Assembly: GCF_048128805.1 (NCBI RefSeq)
Contig: NC_136016.1
Coordinates: forward strand, 3,993,501-4,057,500
From: Centroberyx gerrardi
Taxonomy: Eukaryota > Chordata > Actinopteri > Beryciformes > Berycidae
Direction of reading: 5' to 3'
DNA length: 64,000 nucleotides
Every line of letters starts with the position of its first letter. Position 1 is the stretch's first letter. A program made the position numbers and the translations under genes. Below the pieces are notes generated by a model, which saw only the letters and a list, made by a program, of their open reading frames with translations, was not told where the DNA came from and ran no database searches. Below, one piece after another: positions 23,814-49,609 of this stretch.

Positions 23814-23885
23814 CAGCAGCAGTATATTTGTGGTGGGAGAGTGGAACGCAGCAGTGGTCAGAGAAATCCGGTGCACTGTGGACGT

Positions 23886-23934
<49 letters not shown>

Positions 23935-24047
23935 TCAACATGAAGGCATAACAAGAGATAAAGAGCAAAGAGCGCAGCCCCATTTTGTGATGAGACACAA
24001 ATCATGAGGTGACTACTCCCATCTCCCATTGCTCCGGGACAGATTGA

Positions 24048-24120
<73 letters not shown>
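23590..24120. repeat. Microsatellite cluster (GAAA, GATA, GT, CA, CT)
   Basis: GAAAGA repeats at about 23598-23645, (GATA/TAGA)n at 23685-23725, (GT)n at 23780-23812, (CA)n at 23886-23932, (CT)n at 24049-24103 and (CA)n to 24120. Confidence 0.95.
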
Positions 24121-24969
24121 TCACAGTGTTTTGCAACGACTCCTCCCCGACAGTCATTTTGTAATTTACGGTTTAAGTGCAAATCAAATATGGAAATAGT
24201 CTCCTCGTGCGTGTTTTGCAAGAACTGAGGCAAGATGTAGTTTCACTCCAGTGCCTAGACAACCAAATACACACACACACACTCTCTCACACACTCATAC
24301 ACACAACCATTACATACCTCGTTCCTCTATTTTCCATGGCTCTGAGTGTACCTTCCTGTCTTTGGTGCAGCAGCCCCATGGAGAACAATGTCCCATTAAA
24401 TTAGGAGGGTCAGGAAGTCAACACACCAAGGTGAATGCCTGCACTTCCCGATACACACTTTTCCATGTACTTTAGACACACGTATACACACACACACAGA
24501 CCATTCCCTCCCGTACCCATGCTTAGAAGCAGTAGAAGCCCTCTTATGTAAGCACATTACCCGGTGACATTCCGTCTTTTGAATTGACAGATCGGGGTTT
24601 CCCAGGCAGACGTTGCATGTCCAGGCTCCTCGACAGTGTATGAATCAAAAAGAGCCCAAACAATGAAATAATTCAGCTGCTCTTAGAGAAGAATAGACAA
24701 AGCTTTAATGGTGAAACCCAACACGTTTCAGCTGTAGCCTTTGTCAGGGTTACAGGATTGCATGCATAGTCGACAAGAATTGTATTCCATGACATCCAAA
24801 ATGGCCACTTCAGGGCCCATAAACCAATCAGATGCCAGTATTTTAAAAAAAAAAACAGGTGTCACCTGGTGAAGGAGACACCACAAGGTTTCAACCCCTT
24901 AAGGACACTGAATCTCATCTTAGAATCCATCTTGGATCCTTCTCTTGGCCCAAGATGAGATGATTTAAA

Positions 24970-25085
24970 GAGGTATTAAGTAATCTCTGACCTCTATAGG
25001 ACCAGTGGGAATTGCAACAACATCGGCAGACCTTATCGCCTCCTGCACATGTCCTGCACAGCCCCCTCGGCCCTACTGTCCCCTT
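24970..25085 (+). repeat. Dispersed repeat shared with 44700-44835
   Basis: The two sites share TAAGTAATCTCT or a variant, then GACCTCTATAGGACCAGTGG or a variant, then GAATTGCAACAACAT. Both end near a pyrimidine-rich stretch with GCCC/GCGCC. They are fragments of one unidentified repeat family. Confidence 0.6.
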
Positions 25086-25329
25086 GATTTATGGGCCTGT
25101 AATTGACAGAAACAATAAAGTCACATTTTCACAATAGACAGGAATAAGCTAGCTAATTAGAGCAGGGATCTAACAGAAACAGGAGTAATGATACTACCTT
25201 GATCTTTCATTTTAAAGGACTTTGCCCAGATGGAATGAAAGGAATTAGTTGAAAATATTTCCTTTAGATGTTTTAATGTGTTGTAATGCTCTTGACTGTA
25301 AGCTTGCTATGTCCTTACCGTAATGGGTT

Positions 25330-25660
25330 GAAACCTTATAGTGCCTCCTATAGGAAAGAGGAACCTAGGGTCTGGAAAAGACCAAGCGGAAGACCAAGGA
25401 GATCCTTAAGGGTTTCAAAGTTCCTTCAAGAACCTCCTTAGATATATGAGGAGTCCTTGAGGACCCTCAAAGGAATGGGGCTCCTGCAGGAACCACGTGG
25501 TATTACGTACGGTGACTCTAAGAACCCATTCAACAGTGAGTGTTCTTCTACCAACACAAATGGACATTAGGTTCCTGGAGAGACCAAAAAAGAGTACAAA
25601 AGGTTCTTTGAGCAAACTTCGGTTCTTGGAGGAACGCAATTGGAACTGGCAGTTTTTAGA
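25330..25660. repeat. Diverged repeat rich in GGTTCYTKGAGGAAC motifs
   Basis: Many short copies of AAGGTTC, GGTTCCTGGAG, GTTCTTGGAGGAAC and their complements (AAGAACC, TCCTTGAGGA) occur in both orientations over 330 bases. This is typical of a self-complementary fish MITE. Confidence 0.55.
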
Positions 25661-25692
25661 GTGCGCACCAAGTGATAGCAGTTTTGGTAAAG

Positions 25693-25850
25693 GTACGGTG
25701 GCCTAGTGGTTAGAAACGCAGTGCTGTGACCTTGATAGTCTTAAAGTAGGTTTGATTCCCTGTGATCCCAGATGTCCACCATGCTGAAGGGTCCCTGAGC
25801 AAATACTGAATCCCTACCAGATCCAATTGCACCACTCAGTACGGAGGAGT
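25693..25850 (+). mobile_element. tRNA-derived SINE
   Basis: The A-box-like TGGCCTAGTGGTT and the B-box-like GGTTTGATTCC, about 40 bases apart, form a tRNA-related head. It is followed by the CCTGAGCAAATACTGAATCC and CTACCAG body seen at 8585-8700. Acceptor stem pairing is poor, so this is not a functional tRNA gene. Confidence 0.7.
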
Positions 25851-28027
25851 CAATGGACAGTTACAAATATCTAAAAAAGTCACAGGATATTATAACTATA
25901 ATTAGAACTCTAATATTGTTGCACTTCTGACAAGCTGTGAGGCCATAAACACGGCTTGGATCACACATTGCTTAAGCGATCTACAACACCCACAGCATCG
26001 TCCTTCAGATCAAAACAAGATGTAATGAATTTACAGTGCGGCAGGTATTTTCCAGCACCCCCTCCTGTCCACGCAGCTGTCCAGGAAAACCAAGATCCCT
26101 GGTCCAAGGTCAAGTTTACCCCTGATACTGCAATACAATACCTTCATAAAACCACCATCACACCACAACAGAACACAATAGACCCCTCTCCACAGCACTC
26201 ATTCCTCCGCCCTCCAGACAACACTTTGATGCTATCATCTTCCTCCCCGGGCAGATGGTTTTCCAAGACTCTGAAGCATCATCCCACTTGTGCTATTACT
26301 CGATTCATACGACAGCCGAAAGGTATCCCCCCCCCGTCCTCCCCCTTCCCTGAGGTCTTTTGTTCAGGCTTTGGTGTGTTCCTGTTTTGCAAAAGACCAT
26401 ACGAGGGGGAGGGGGTCAGGGGGTAGAGGGAGAGGGAAAGACAATACATAGAAATACTGGCCCTCATACAGACCTACAGGAGCCCAATCGGACGTGGCTT
26501 TTGCTGTGATGGAAAGAGGAAGACAGCCCCCCCTCCCCTCCCTCCGTCCTCCTTCCCTCCTTCCTCCTCCCCATCTTTCCATTAACAAGCCAGTGCATTG
26601 TATGTACGAGGTGAAGGGAACACATGGGAAAAAAGGGAGAGAAAGGGCTTCCTCGGCTGGAATGCGAGAGGAGAAGGGAGAGACGGGGCAGGCGGGCGGG
26701 AGAAGGGAAGGGCCAGAGGAGTGGACGGCGAAAGAGGGAGAGAAGAGCGTGATGTAGCGGTGCTGTGCAGGAATGCTCTGTCAGGGCGGGTCGGGGTCAG
26801 GTGGAGTCAGGTTATAATAATGTGTTGTGTATGGTCCAGTGGTCTCATGCAGGGGGGGGTTAAAACTGCACTAGGCAAGAGTTACACAGCCTAAATCATA
26901 AAGTGGGGCTGCAGCAGAGAAGAGCGTCCCGTCCCCACTAATTGAGACGCTATAGATTCACCCTATTTGCTCAAATTAAATTTTGGTATTGGGTTTGGTC
27001 GCTGGCGGGAAATCTTCTCCGCCCACATGAAGTAACAAATCAAAACTGTCTCCTAAACAGCAGCAGAGAAGGCTGGACTCACCAACGTTAGATCTTTTGC
27101 CTCTCTCTTCCCTTTGGTATCCTTTGATATAAATGCAGTTGTGTCACAGAACTCCAAATTTGGAAATACATTTGGAAATAAGTTTGGACTAAATTTGGAC
27201 CTTCATGATTTCACCAGCCATGGTTGATAGGAGATTTGTCTATAGACATAGTACACTATTGAATAGTCATGTGCACACATACTTTCAATGTTTGGGGTTT
27301 TCTGGGTTGCTTTGTAGCACAAACTATTAGAGAAAATTATTGGAATGGAGACATGTCATCTGTCTTCTTCAGTGGTTGTTCATGTCTGTACAGCCGGGTG
27401 ATTCAGGGTTTCTGGGTGAAAAGAGAATGAGTGAGAGTTAGAACATGTGTCAGCCTGTAGAGAGATACATAGCATCATAGATCCTGACGGGAAAGGCCTG
27501 GAGCTCTCTCCGTTCCTCTACATCCAGTCAGAGTGTCTGTGTGTATGCGCATACGTGAACTGTAGCTGTGTTTGTGTCATGTGTGTCTTATCTATGTGAG
27601 CAGAGTGTGCATACCTGTGCGCTCCAACTGTAATTGTATGACAACTCAACTCTGAGATCCAAAGCGTCTCTTTGCTGCCAGCTCTAACAACAGAAATCCC
27701 CCTTCCTTTTCCCATTTCCATATTTCCATTGCACTATCTCCGAGATCATTACATTTTCCACTGTCGTGTCTCCCTCCGGCATGTTATAAATGAGTAAACC
27801 CCGGAGTCTTGTAACAGATTCCACTTGGCCTCGGCCATCAGCGCACACCTCTGTTTAGACTGGCCCCTAATGCCTCTATTGTGTAGGAACCCCTGATGAT
27901 GGTGAGTCATGTTCCTCACCTCATTTGGTCTGTGTGTGCATGATTTTTTAAATGCGAACGAGTACACGCACATGCCAAGGAAAACACACGCACATACACA
28001 TTTGACTGAATAGAGAGGGCATTCCAT

Positions 28028-28135
28028 TCCCTAACCCCTAACCCTAACCTAATCCCTCAACACTACATGCCTAACCTTAACCTTAACCCTTACCCTAACC
28101 TAATCCTAATTCTAACTTTAACCCTAAACCCAGTT
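28028..28135 (+). repeat. Degenerate telomere-like (CCCTAA)n tract
   Basis: About 100 bases are made of CCCTAA, CCTTAA, CCTAAT and CCCTTA variants (CCCTAACCCCTAACCCTAA and similar). This is either an interstitial telomeric-type repeat or a simple repeat of similar composition. Confidence 0.8.
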
Positions 28136-28629
28136 AAGGACTGGCTAAATGTCCTCACTTTGGAAGATTTACCTCATAGTTCAATCAGGTATTTGGTCCT
28201 CAGAAGGACAGAAGTGCGAGAAAACAAACACACACCAATGTAGTTTTACCAGTAACCAATTACCAATTCTCAAATTTCCAGGAGATCTTATGATACGTTT
28301 ATTAATGACACCTCAGCCAAATTCTAAAAACAGGATTAAAGATGCTCAGATCAAGCATACATCAACTTTACAAGGTTCATCAACTTTAACAACACAAAAA
28401 CCTGCACTAGTTTTGGGAGTTGCTGCGTAGATCTCAAGAAAACCTAGTCAGCTTGTGAACATGCTCATTTAACAACATCAGCTTACTCTGGAAGCCTTTC
28501 CTCCATGACATTCCAGTTACTTCTACCTTTTATACTAATTATTATTTTATCTCTTCCCATCTGTGAATCCTTAAATTGACCCATCGCACTAAACATGCTT
28601 TAACATTCTTTATTTCCTCTTCTCCACAG

Positions 28630-29532
28630 GATGAAGTGAAGGTTCCCTCCAAACTCAGCCTCTCCAAGTCCATGAAGGTTCCCGAGGCTGTGGGGGGAAG
28701 CAGAGGAGGCAGCCTGCTGGAGCTGAAGGAAGCCATGGAAGAGCCCGGAGAGGAGGGAGAAGGAGACAAGGCAGACAGACCCCACGTGGACCTCTCCTCC
28801 GATGAGGAGGAGGTGGAGATCGAGGAGACCATCGAGGAGTCTCGCGCCGAGCGCATCGAGCGCATCAAGCGCAGCAGCCTGCAGCGCGTACAAAACCTGA
28901 AGACGGTCTTCTCCAAGGAGAAGATGGACAAGACCAGGGCAAAGACCAAGGAGAACCTGGAGAAGACCAAGCAAAAGACCAAGGACAACCTGGAGAAGAC
29001 GAAGCAGAAGACGAAAGAGAACCTGGAAAAGACCAAGCAGAAGACCAAGGAGAACTTGGAGAAGACCAAGCAGAAGACCAGGGAGAACCTGGAGAAGACG
29101 CGCCACAACATCGAGAAGAAGATGGGCAAGCTGGGCACGCGCATGACCGTCAACCCCGAGCGCAAGCAGAAGATGCAGACGTCCCGCGACAAGGTGAAGA
29201 AGGCCTTCACACCCGACCACCCCGTTTACGCCCGGTCTAAGACCGCCGTGTACAAGGTGCCTCCCTTCACCTTCCACGTCAAGAAAGTCCGAGAGGGCGC
29301 CGTGGAGGTGGTCCAGGGCACCGAGATGGTAGAGGTGTCCCAGGACGCTGATCCCTTCAACGGGGTGGACGCCGAGGTCGAGGAGGGCGCCGTGGAGGTG
29401 GAGATGGAGATGATAAACGGCGGAGGGGAGGAGGAGGAGATGGAGGACGAGGAGGAAGAGGAGGACAGCCATGACGCCCTGCTGGAGAACAACGAGGATA
29501 GAGATAGAGATAGAGATAGAGACAGCGACTAG
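28630..29532 (+). CDS. cavin1: cavin1 coding exon 2 (caveolae-associated protein 1 / PTRF)
   Basis: Encodes residues 178-477 and the TAG stop, after a TTCTCCACAG acceptor. In order it shows DEVKVPSKLSLSKS directly after the exon 1 basic segment, an acidic linker (DLSSDEEEVEIEE), the HR2 region (ESRAERIERIKRSSLQ), and five 11-residue repeats of the KTKENLEKTKQ type (residues about 282-336, bases 28942-29106). These are followed by the highly conserved TPDHPVYARSKTAVYKVPPF block with FTFHVKK, and an acidic tail ending DRDSD. The 11-residue (undecad) repeats are known to form a cavin-1-specific coiled-coil; here there are more than the two to three I recall in mammals, which partly explains 477 codons against about 390 in human. 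The tail is encoded by (GATAGA)4 at 29497-29520. The long antisense frames here are shadows of the biased codon use. Confidence 0.96.
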   Translation, partial: DEVKVPSKLSLSKSMKVPEAVGGSRGGSLLELKEAMEEPGEEGEGDKADRPHVDLSSDEEEVEIEETIEESRAERIERIKRSSLQRVQNLKTVFSKEKMDKTRAKTKENLEKTKQKTKDNLEKTKQKTKENLEKTKQKTKENLEKTKQKTRENLEKTRHNIEKKMGKLGTRMTVNPERKQKMQTSRDKVKKAFTPDHPVYARSKTAVYKVPPFTFHVKKVREGAVEVVQGTEMVEVSQDADPFNGVDAEVEEGAVEVEMEMINGGGEEEEMEDEEEEEDSHDALLENNEDRDRDRDRDSD

Positions 29533-31825
29533 AAAAAGAAAAAGAGAAGCAAGGTGGAAAGGAGGGGGGGTAACGAATTAGCCAAGACCACCATGAAATC
29601 CGTAGCACCAACCCTCAGGTAATTTTGTAAAACTGAATGAATTTGGGAGGTTGAGAAGAATACAGACAACCTTGTTTTAGCTTTACTTGACTGAAGTCCT
29701 TTCAGATTTACAAAAACACCTCATGGGTTGGTTTCACAGTCAGTGTCAGTTTGTCTTTGGGTGCTATAGGTGACCACCAAAAGAGAAAGAGAGGAAGAAA
29801 ATGACAAGATGAAACAGACAACAACTTGGGATGTTGTTGGGGTGGGGGGGTGGGGGTAACGGATAGATGGGCAACAACAGAACTGACATGAACAAATGAT
29901 CACTAGCAGGGGATACGGCCATTCCCCTTGTAATAAAGGAACTGTATAATTTGCTTTCATCATTTCCTTTACCGTTTTTTTTTTTTTTTTAATTCAAAAT
30001 GCTAATCACTCACAAGGGGTGTGAATGGGAATGTGGAAGTTACTTATCTCCTGTCCATTTGTATTTCAGCAACACTCATATTATTGAACATAAAGCAAAA
30101 TGATCCCGTGAACTGTGTTTGGGATGCAGCTCTCCCAACAACCACATTATATTCCTAAACACATCAAGTAGATATTCATGCTCATATCCAGAAGCTTCCT
30201 TGTGTTATGAAAATATTACATATCACACACGTGAATATTCTTTCCACCCCCTTTTTCTTCAACTGTTTAGATCACTAATACTGAAGTGTTATCTATTTCC
30301 TTACTCTGCATAATTTTCATTATATAGAAGCACAGTGAATCAGTTGTAATGTTTATGTATTGATGAGCTCACACTCAGTATTTGTGTATGATTGTGTTTG
30401 TGATCACACGTTATATTTGGCCTATGTCATCTCCTTTTGGTCATTGAGAGAATGTGATATCTTTTTTCAATACACCTTGTGTCATGCAATATCTTCTTGC
30501 AACATTTTCTTACAATGTTTTCAAGGAATAACCTGTATCCATGGAAATGTTTTGCAACAGCATACTCAAATGAAGGTCTGCAGAAAAAAAAAGAATTGCT
30601 ACACAAAGCCTATTCTTATTTTTAGGCACACTAGATTTTACTCAATGTTTTTCATTGCTATCATGTGACGTTTTAGATTTCTTGCGGGTTTTCCTATAAA
30701 AAACTTTTCTGTGTTATTTGAAGATAAGATAAGGAGCAATAGTTTTATCAAGTCCCATAAACCTCTGTTAGAACCAGTTTTGATTGTTGTCAACGTTGTG
30801 TATTCTCTGTACCTGCCTGTACACATGGTTTGGCTTCTATAGTCTATGTGTATTACAACCAACTTCACTCTTTTTCCCATACACTTGTTAGGGCAGTAAG
30901 TTCTTCATCCTTCCTTTGGTCTGATACTGACCCCTAGTGTCCATTCATCTCAATATACTTTTATCAGTTCCAATATAAAGGTGCATTTCACCAGATCCTA
31001 AATGAACATTTCATCAAAACCACAACTCTTTAGATAACTTTAATACGTTTTCATTATTGTCCATATTCATTTGTTTGCAACAAGATCTATAAATGTGTTT
31101 TATACCTATTCACCGTCACAGGTGATATTCTATGAGTGCCTAACAAGAATACATTCACAAATTACTACTTTCATTCCTCAATGTTCTGCTCTGAATGTAT
31201 TTTGCAGCATAGTCAAGGTGAATTTGTCAATCCAAAGTAACGGAAAATACAGTTTTCCATAACCGTTGCCAAAGTTTACCAAAATGCCTGAGTATTTGTG
31301 ATGTCAAGTTTCTTTTTTCCAGCTCAGACAGTATCACAGTTTCATTTTTATTCATTTTTTTTTGTATATAATGTGAATCACTGCCATTGCAGATTATAGC
31401 GCATCATGCTTTTATTTACCAGAGAGCCTCTTGCCTTTTGCTGGTTGCAAAACGTCTGTGATCAGAACAACTTTCCTGGGCCAACCATGTTTTGACACCC
31501 ACATTATGACACTGGCACAGTTTCATATCAACAAGTGATGGCTTTTTCCAAAACCACCCCCAAAAGAAGGCGCAATTGTGGTATAACTGTTGGTGTTTCA
31601 GTGCTAAAACCTAAAGTGGCTTACTGATGCCATGTTGCTGTGTCTGCCAGTCAGCAGCAACAACATGCAGCAGTGCTGAGGCCTGTCAGTGAAAAACATA
31701 ATGTAGTTCAGACCTAATTGTTTTCTTGCTTTTGTTTCATGTTGGTAACTGATTTCTGTACAATGTCTCATTGCTTAACCACTAATGTGTTAATTAATAA
31801 AAGCTATTTGGTTCACAATTTGGGT
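29533..31825 (+). other. cavin1: cavin1 3'UTR with polyadenylation signal
   Basis: After the stop there are about 2.3 kb of AT-rich sequence without coding signal or obvious transposons. It ends near TTAATTAATAAAAGC, with AATAAA at 31796-31801, which is the best poly(A) signal before the next gene. A GT-rich stretch (TTTGGGTGTTTTTC) follows, as expected downstream of a cleavage site. The end is inferred. Confidence 0.6.
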
Positions 31826-32086
31826 GTTTTTCTTGAAAGCAAAAAAGTGAAGGATGACACAGAAACAAACATGTCTGGGTCAAAAGACATGTGTGGCCTA
31901 ATGAAATTTGGTTTTGAAAAATGAAATTTAGCCAGGCCATTTTTTAATATTTTACTATTTTTTTACGCATGTCAAAGAAAGTATTGTCATTGCACTTGGC
32001 AAATAACAAATATTTTTGGAGGGCCAAAAAATCGAATTCAAATTAAAATTTAAAAAGAATATGATGGAGGGGTTTCGGACAGGAGT

Positions 32087-32126
<40 letters not shown>

Positions 32127-32143
32127 GCACACACTCACCCACC

Positions 32144-32188
<45 letters not shown>

Positions 32189-32640
32189 CATATCTGTGTT
32201 TTTGACAGCTGGTTGCAGGTTGGGGGTGGGGCTGGTAGCGGAAATGAGTGGCAACAGCTAGCTGCTAGCAGGACTGAGCCAAGCTTACTAGAGTTAGCAA
32301 GAGTAGGACCGGAAATGTAATGTTTTGTTTTCAAAATAAAAGCATAAAATTTCACTTTCACTTTTGAAAGAAAAAAGAAGAATGAGTTATTATGGGGTGA
32401 GCACACCAACAAAAATGTAATCAAAACACACACTAGAAATAATCGAATATATCAGGAGTTAAACTGTAGCTAAAAATAGATACGATTATTATTCAATGTA
32501 TTTCAATAAGGGTTTTATTTTTATAGCTAAAGCGGAAGTCGTGTTTTATATTCTGACTAGCTTAATGCTGGTCTGCAACAGCTGCTTTCGCAGAAAACTG
32601 AAGGCGACTGGTTCAGTTGGCGATGTGACAGATAACTTTA
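31826..32640. other. Intergenic region between cavin1 and stat5
   Basis: Fewer than about 850 bases separate the inferred cavin1 poly(A) site from the stat5 first exon. The region contains a (CA)n microsatellite (32091-32187, with an (ACCC)n interruption) and otherwise AT-rich sequence. The stat5 promoter must lie within or just downstream of this stretch. Confidence 0.6.
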
Positions 32641-32733
32641 GACAGCCAGTGTGAGGTTAACAGATCCTGTGTGTTGCTGTCTGGTGCTTGCCCATGGTGT
32701 TGGTGTGAGGTCCGATTGTAGTCTCTTAAAAAG
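32641..32733 (+). other. Possible non-coding first exon of stat5
   Basis: A consensus donor AAAAAG|GTAAGT at 32733/32734 follows a less AT-rich stretch, and the coding start at 34006 is preceded by a strong pyrimidine tract and TTCCAG acceptor at 33996. Together these require an upstream non-coding exon, and this donor is the best candidate. Its 5' edge is not defined by sequence. Confidence 0.4.
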
Positions 32734-33031
32734 GTAAGTTAAAGAGCTACTCGTGGCGCATGAAAGTGAAGTTTTTGGACGAGTGCAGCACTCAGGCAGC
32801 TTTCATGCTATGCTAGCTAGTGGGATAGCTTGGGTTAGCTAGCTACGCCGTTTTCCCCAAAAGTAACAAACGTAAAGCCACCAGGTTTCCACCCATGCAC
32901 ACGCACACTTCTGTTCAGCAATACTTCGAGATTATTTGTAAGTTTGCTAAGTTGCTTTTCTGCAGTCAAACGGTCAGTGGTTCGCCAACTTGTCATGCTG
33001 AAAATACATAACTAAACGTTAGCAAGCTATG

Positions 33032-33635
33032 CTATCTCTCTCAAACTTGTTGAAGAGCAAGCTTCCCTCTACCCCCGATACGTTCGTCTCTCTAGTGTAT
33101 GGAGAGAACGTCAGGCCAAACTCCATTCAAACACCTGGCAATTTAATATGGCCTTGCCTACCTGCCAACGTGCATGCCTCGGAACACGTGAGTCAAGACA
33201 TCCTGCATAGTTGCTGTATTTTGCCAAATTCGGCATCTATATAATCCACGAAGTAGTTCTTATTTCAATGACATATCAACTTTTATAACGGTTTACACTC
33301 CTCCGTGCCGCCCACCACGATGTTTTCTAGTGGAAGAAGACTGTAGGAATAAGCGGCGAAAAGTTGCTAAGATAATTGTTACAATGTACTGCTTGGTGTA
33401 TTATTATTATTAGTATACCGTATTAGTATTATTAGTATGCCGTATTGAAGAGTGGCTCCTAACGATTAGTAAATTAATCTACGTCACGTTCAACGAGGTG
33501 TGTATATTTGCTAATAAACAAAGACACCAAATTGACAGATTTTTGAATGGCGTTTGGCGTGACGTTCTCTCCATGCAAGAGAGAACGGTACACATTGGGA
33601 CCAGCTTCCCTCACTTAATTTTTTCGGCGAGATAG
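33032..33635. mobile_element. Long-TIR MITE in stat5 5' intron, copy 1
   Basis: The left arm (33032-33160) and right arm (about 33500-33635) are inverted repeats of more than 100 bases. The left reads ATGGAGAGAACGTCAGGCCA then AACTCCATTCAAA. The right reads TTTGAATGGCGTTTGGCGTG then ACGTTCTCTCCAT. The outer ends are CTATCTC and GAGATAG. No coding capacity. A diverged second copy is at about 61025-61485. Confidence 0.75.
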
Positions 33636-33900
33636 TTGGACAGAAAAGACAAGGTCGCTCTCCATCTGCTGCAAATTAAAATCTAACGTTGCAGAAGTCA
33701 AACACAATTTCACTTGATCTAGATGATCAATAAAGATCTGGAATGACACGGTAAAGTGATGGTGAATAAGCTGCAGCTTTTGAAGCATGCATTACTGTTT
33801 TTTAGGGATTTATCCAAGATGCTATCAAGACAGTTAAAGGAAAACACTTGCATCCCTTTGGGGACTGCACAGCACTGTTATAGGAGTGCGTTCGGTCTGA

Positions 33901-49609
<15,709 letters not shown>

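Larger units (their letters stand above)
6050..28629 (+). other. cavin1: cavin1 intron 1 (22.6 kb), repeat-rich
   Basis: The intron runs from the GTGAGA donor to a CTTCTCCACAG acceptor. No additional coding exon was recognised on either strand. It holds long microsatellites, three TIR-bearing MITE families (9799, 10525/19644, 22360), a TTAA-flanked MITE (19769), SINE pieces (8590, 13840, 25693), a degenerate telomere-like tract (28028) and two non-repetitive blocks that could be enhancers (14190-14480 and 20640-20860). The other stretches (about 6.1-7.6, 14.75-18.7 and 26.8-28.0 kb) are unique-looking DNA with no feature I can support. Confidence 0.8.

Noticed and set aside
25693..25765. tRNA gene
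   Set aside because: The A- and B-box-like motifs are present but the acceptor and anticodon stems do not pair and a SINE body follows, so it is a SINE head.
28542..29611. Antisense frames of 222 and 290 codons opposite cavin1 exon 2
   Set aside because: Shadows of the repetitive AAG/GAG-rich coding strand; they consist of leucine/valine or serine repeats without domains.
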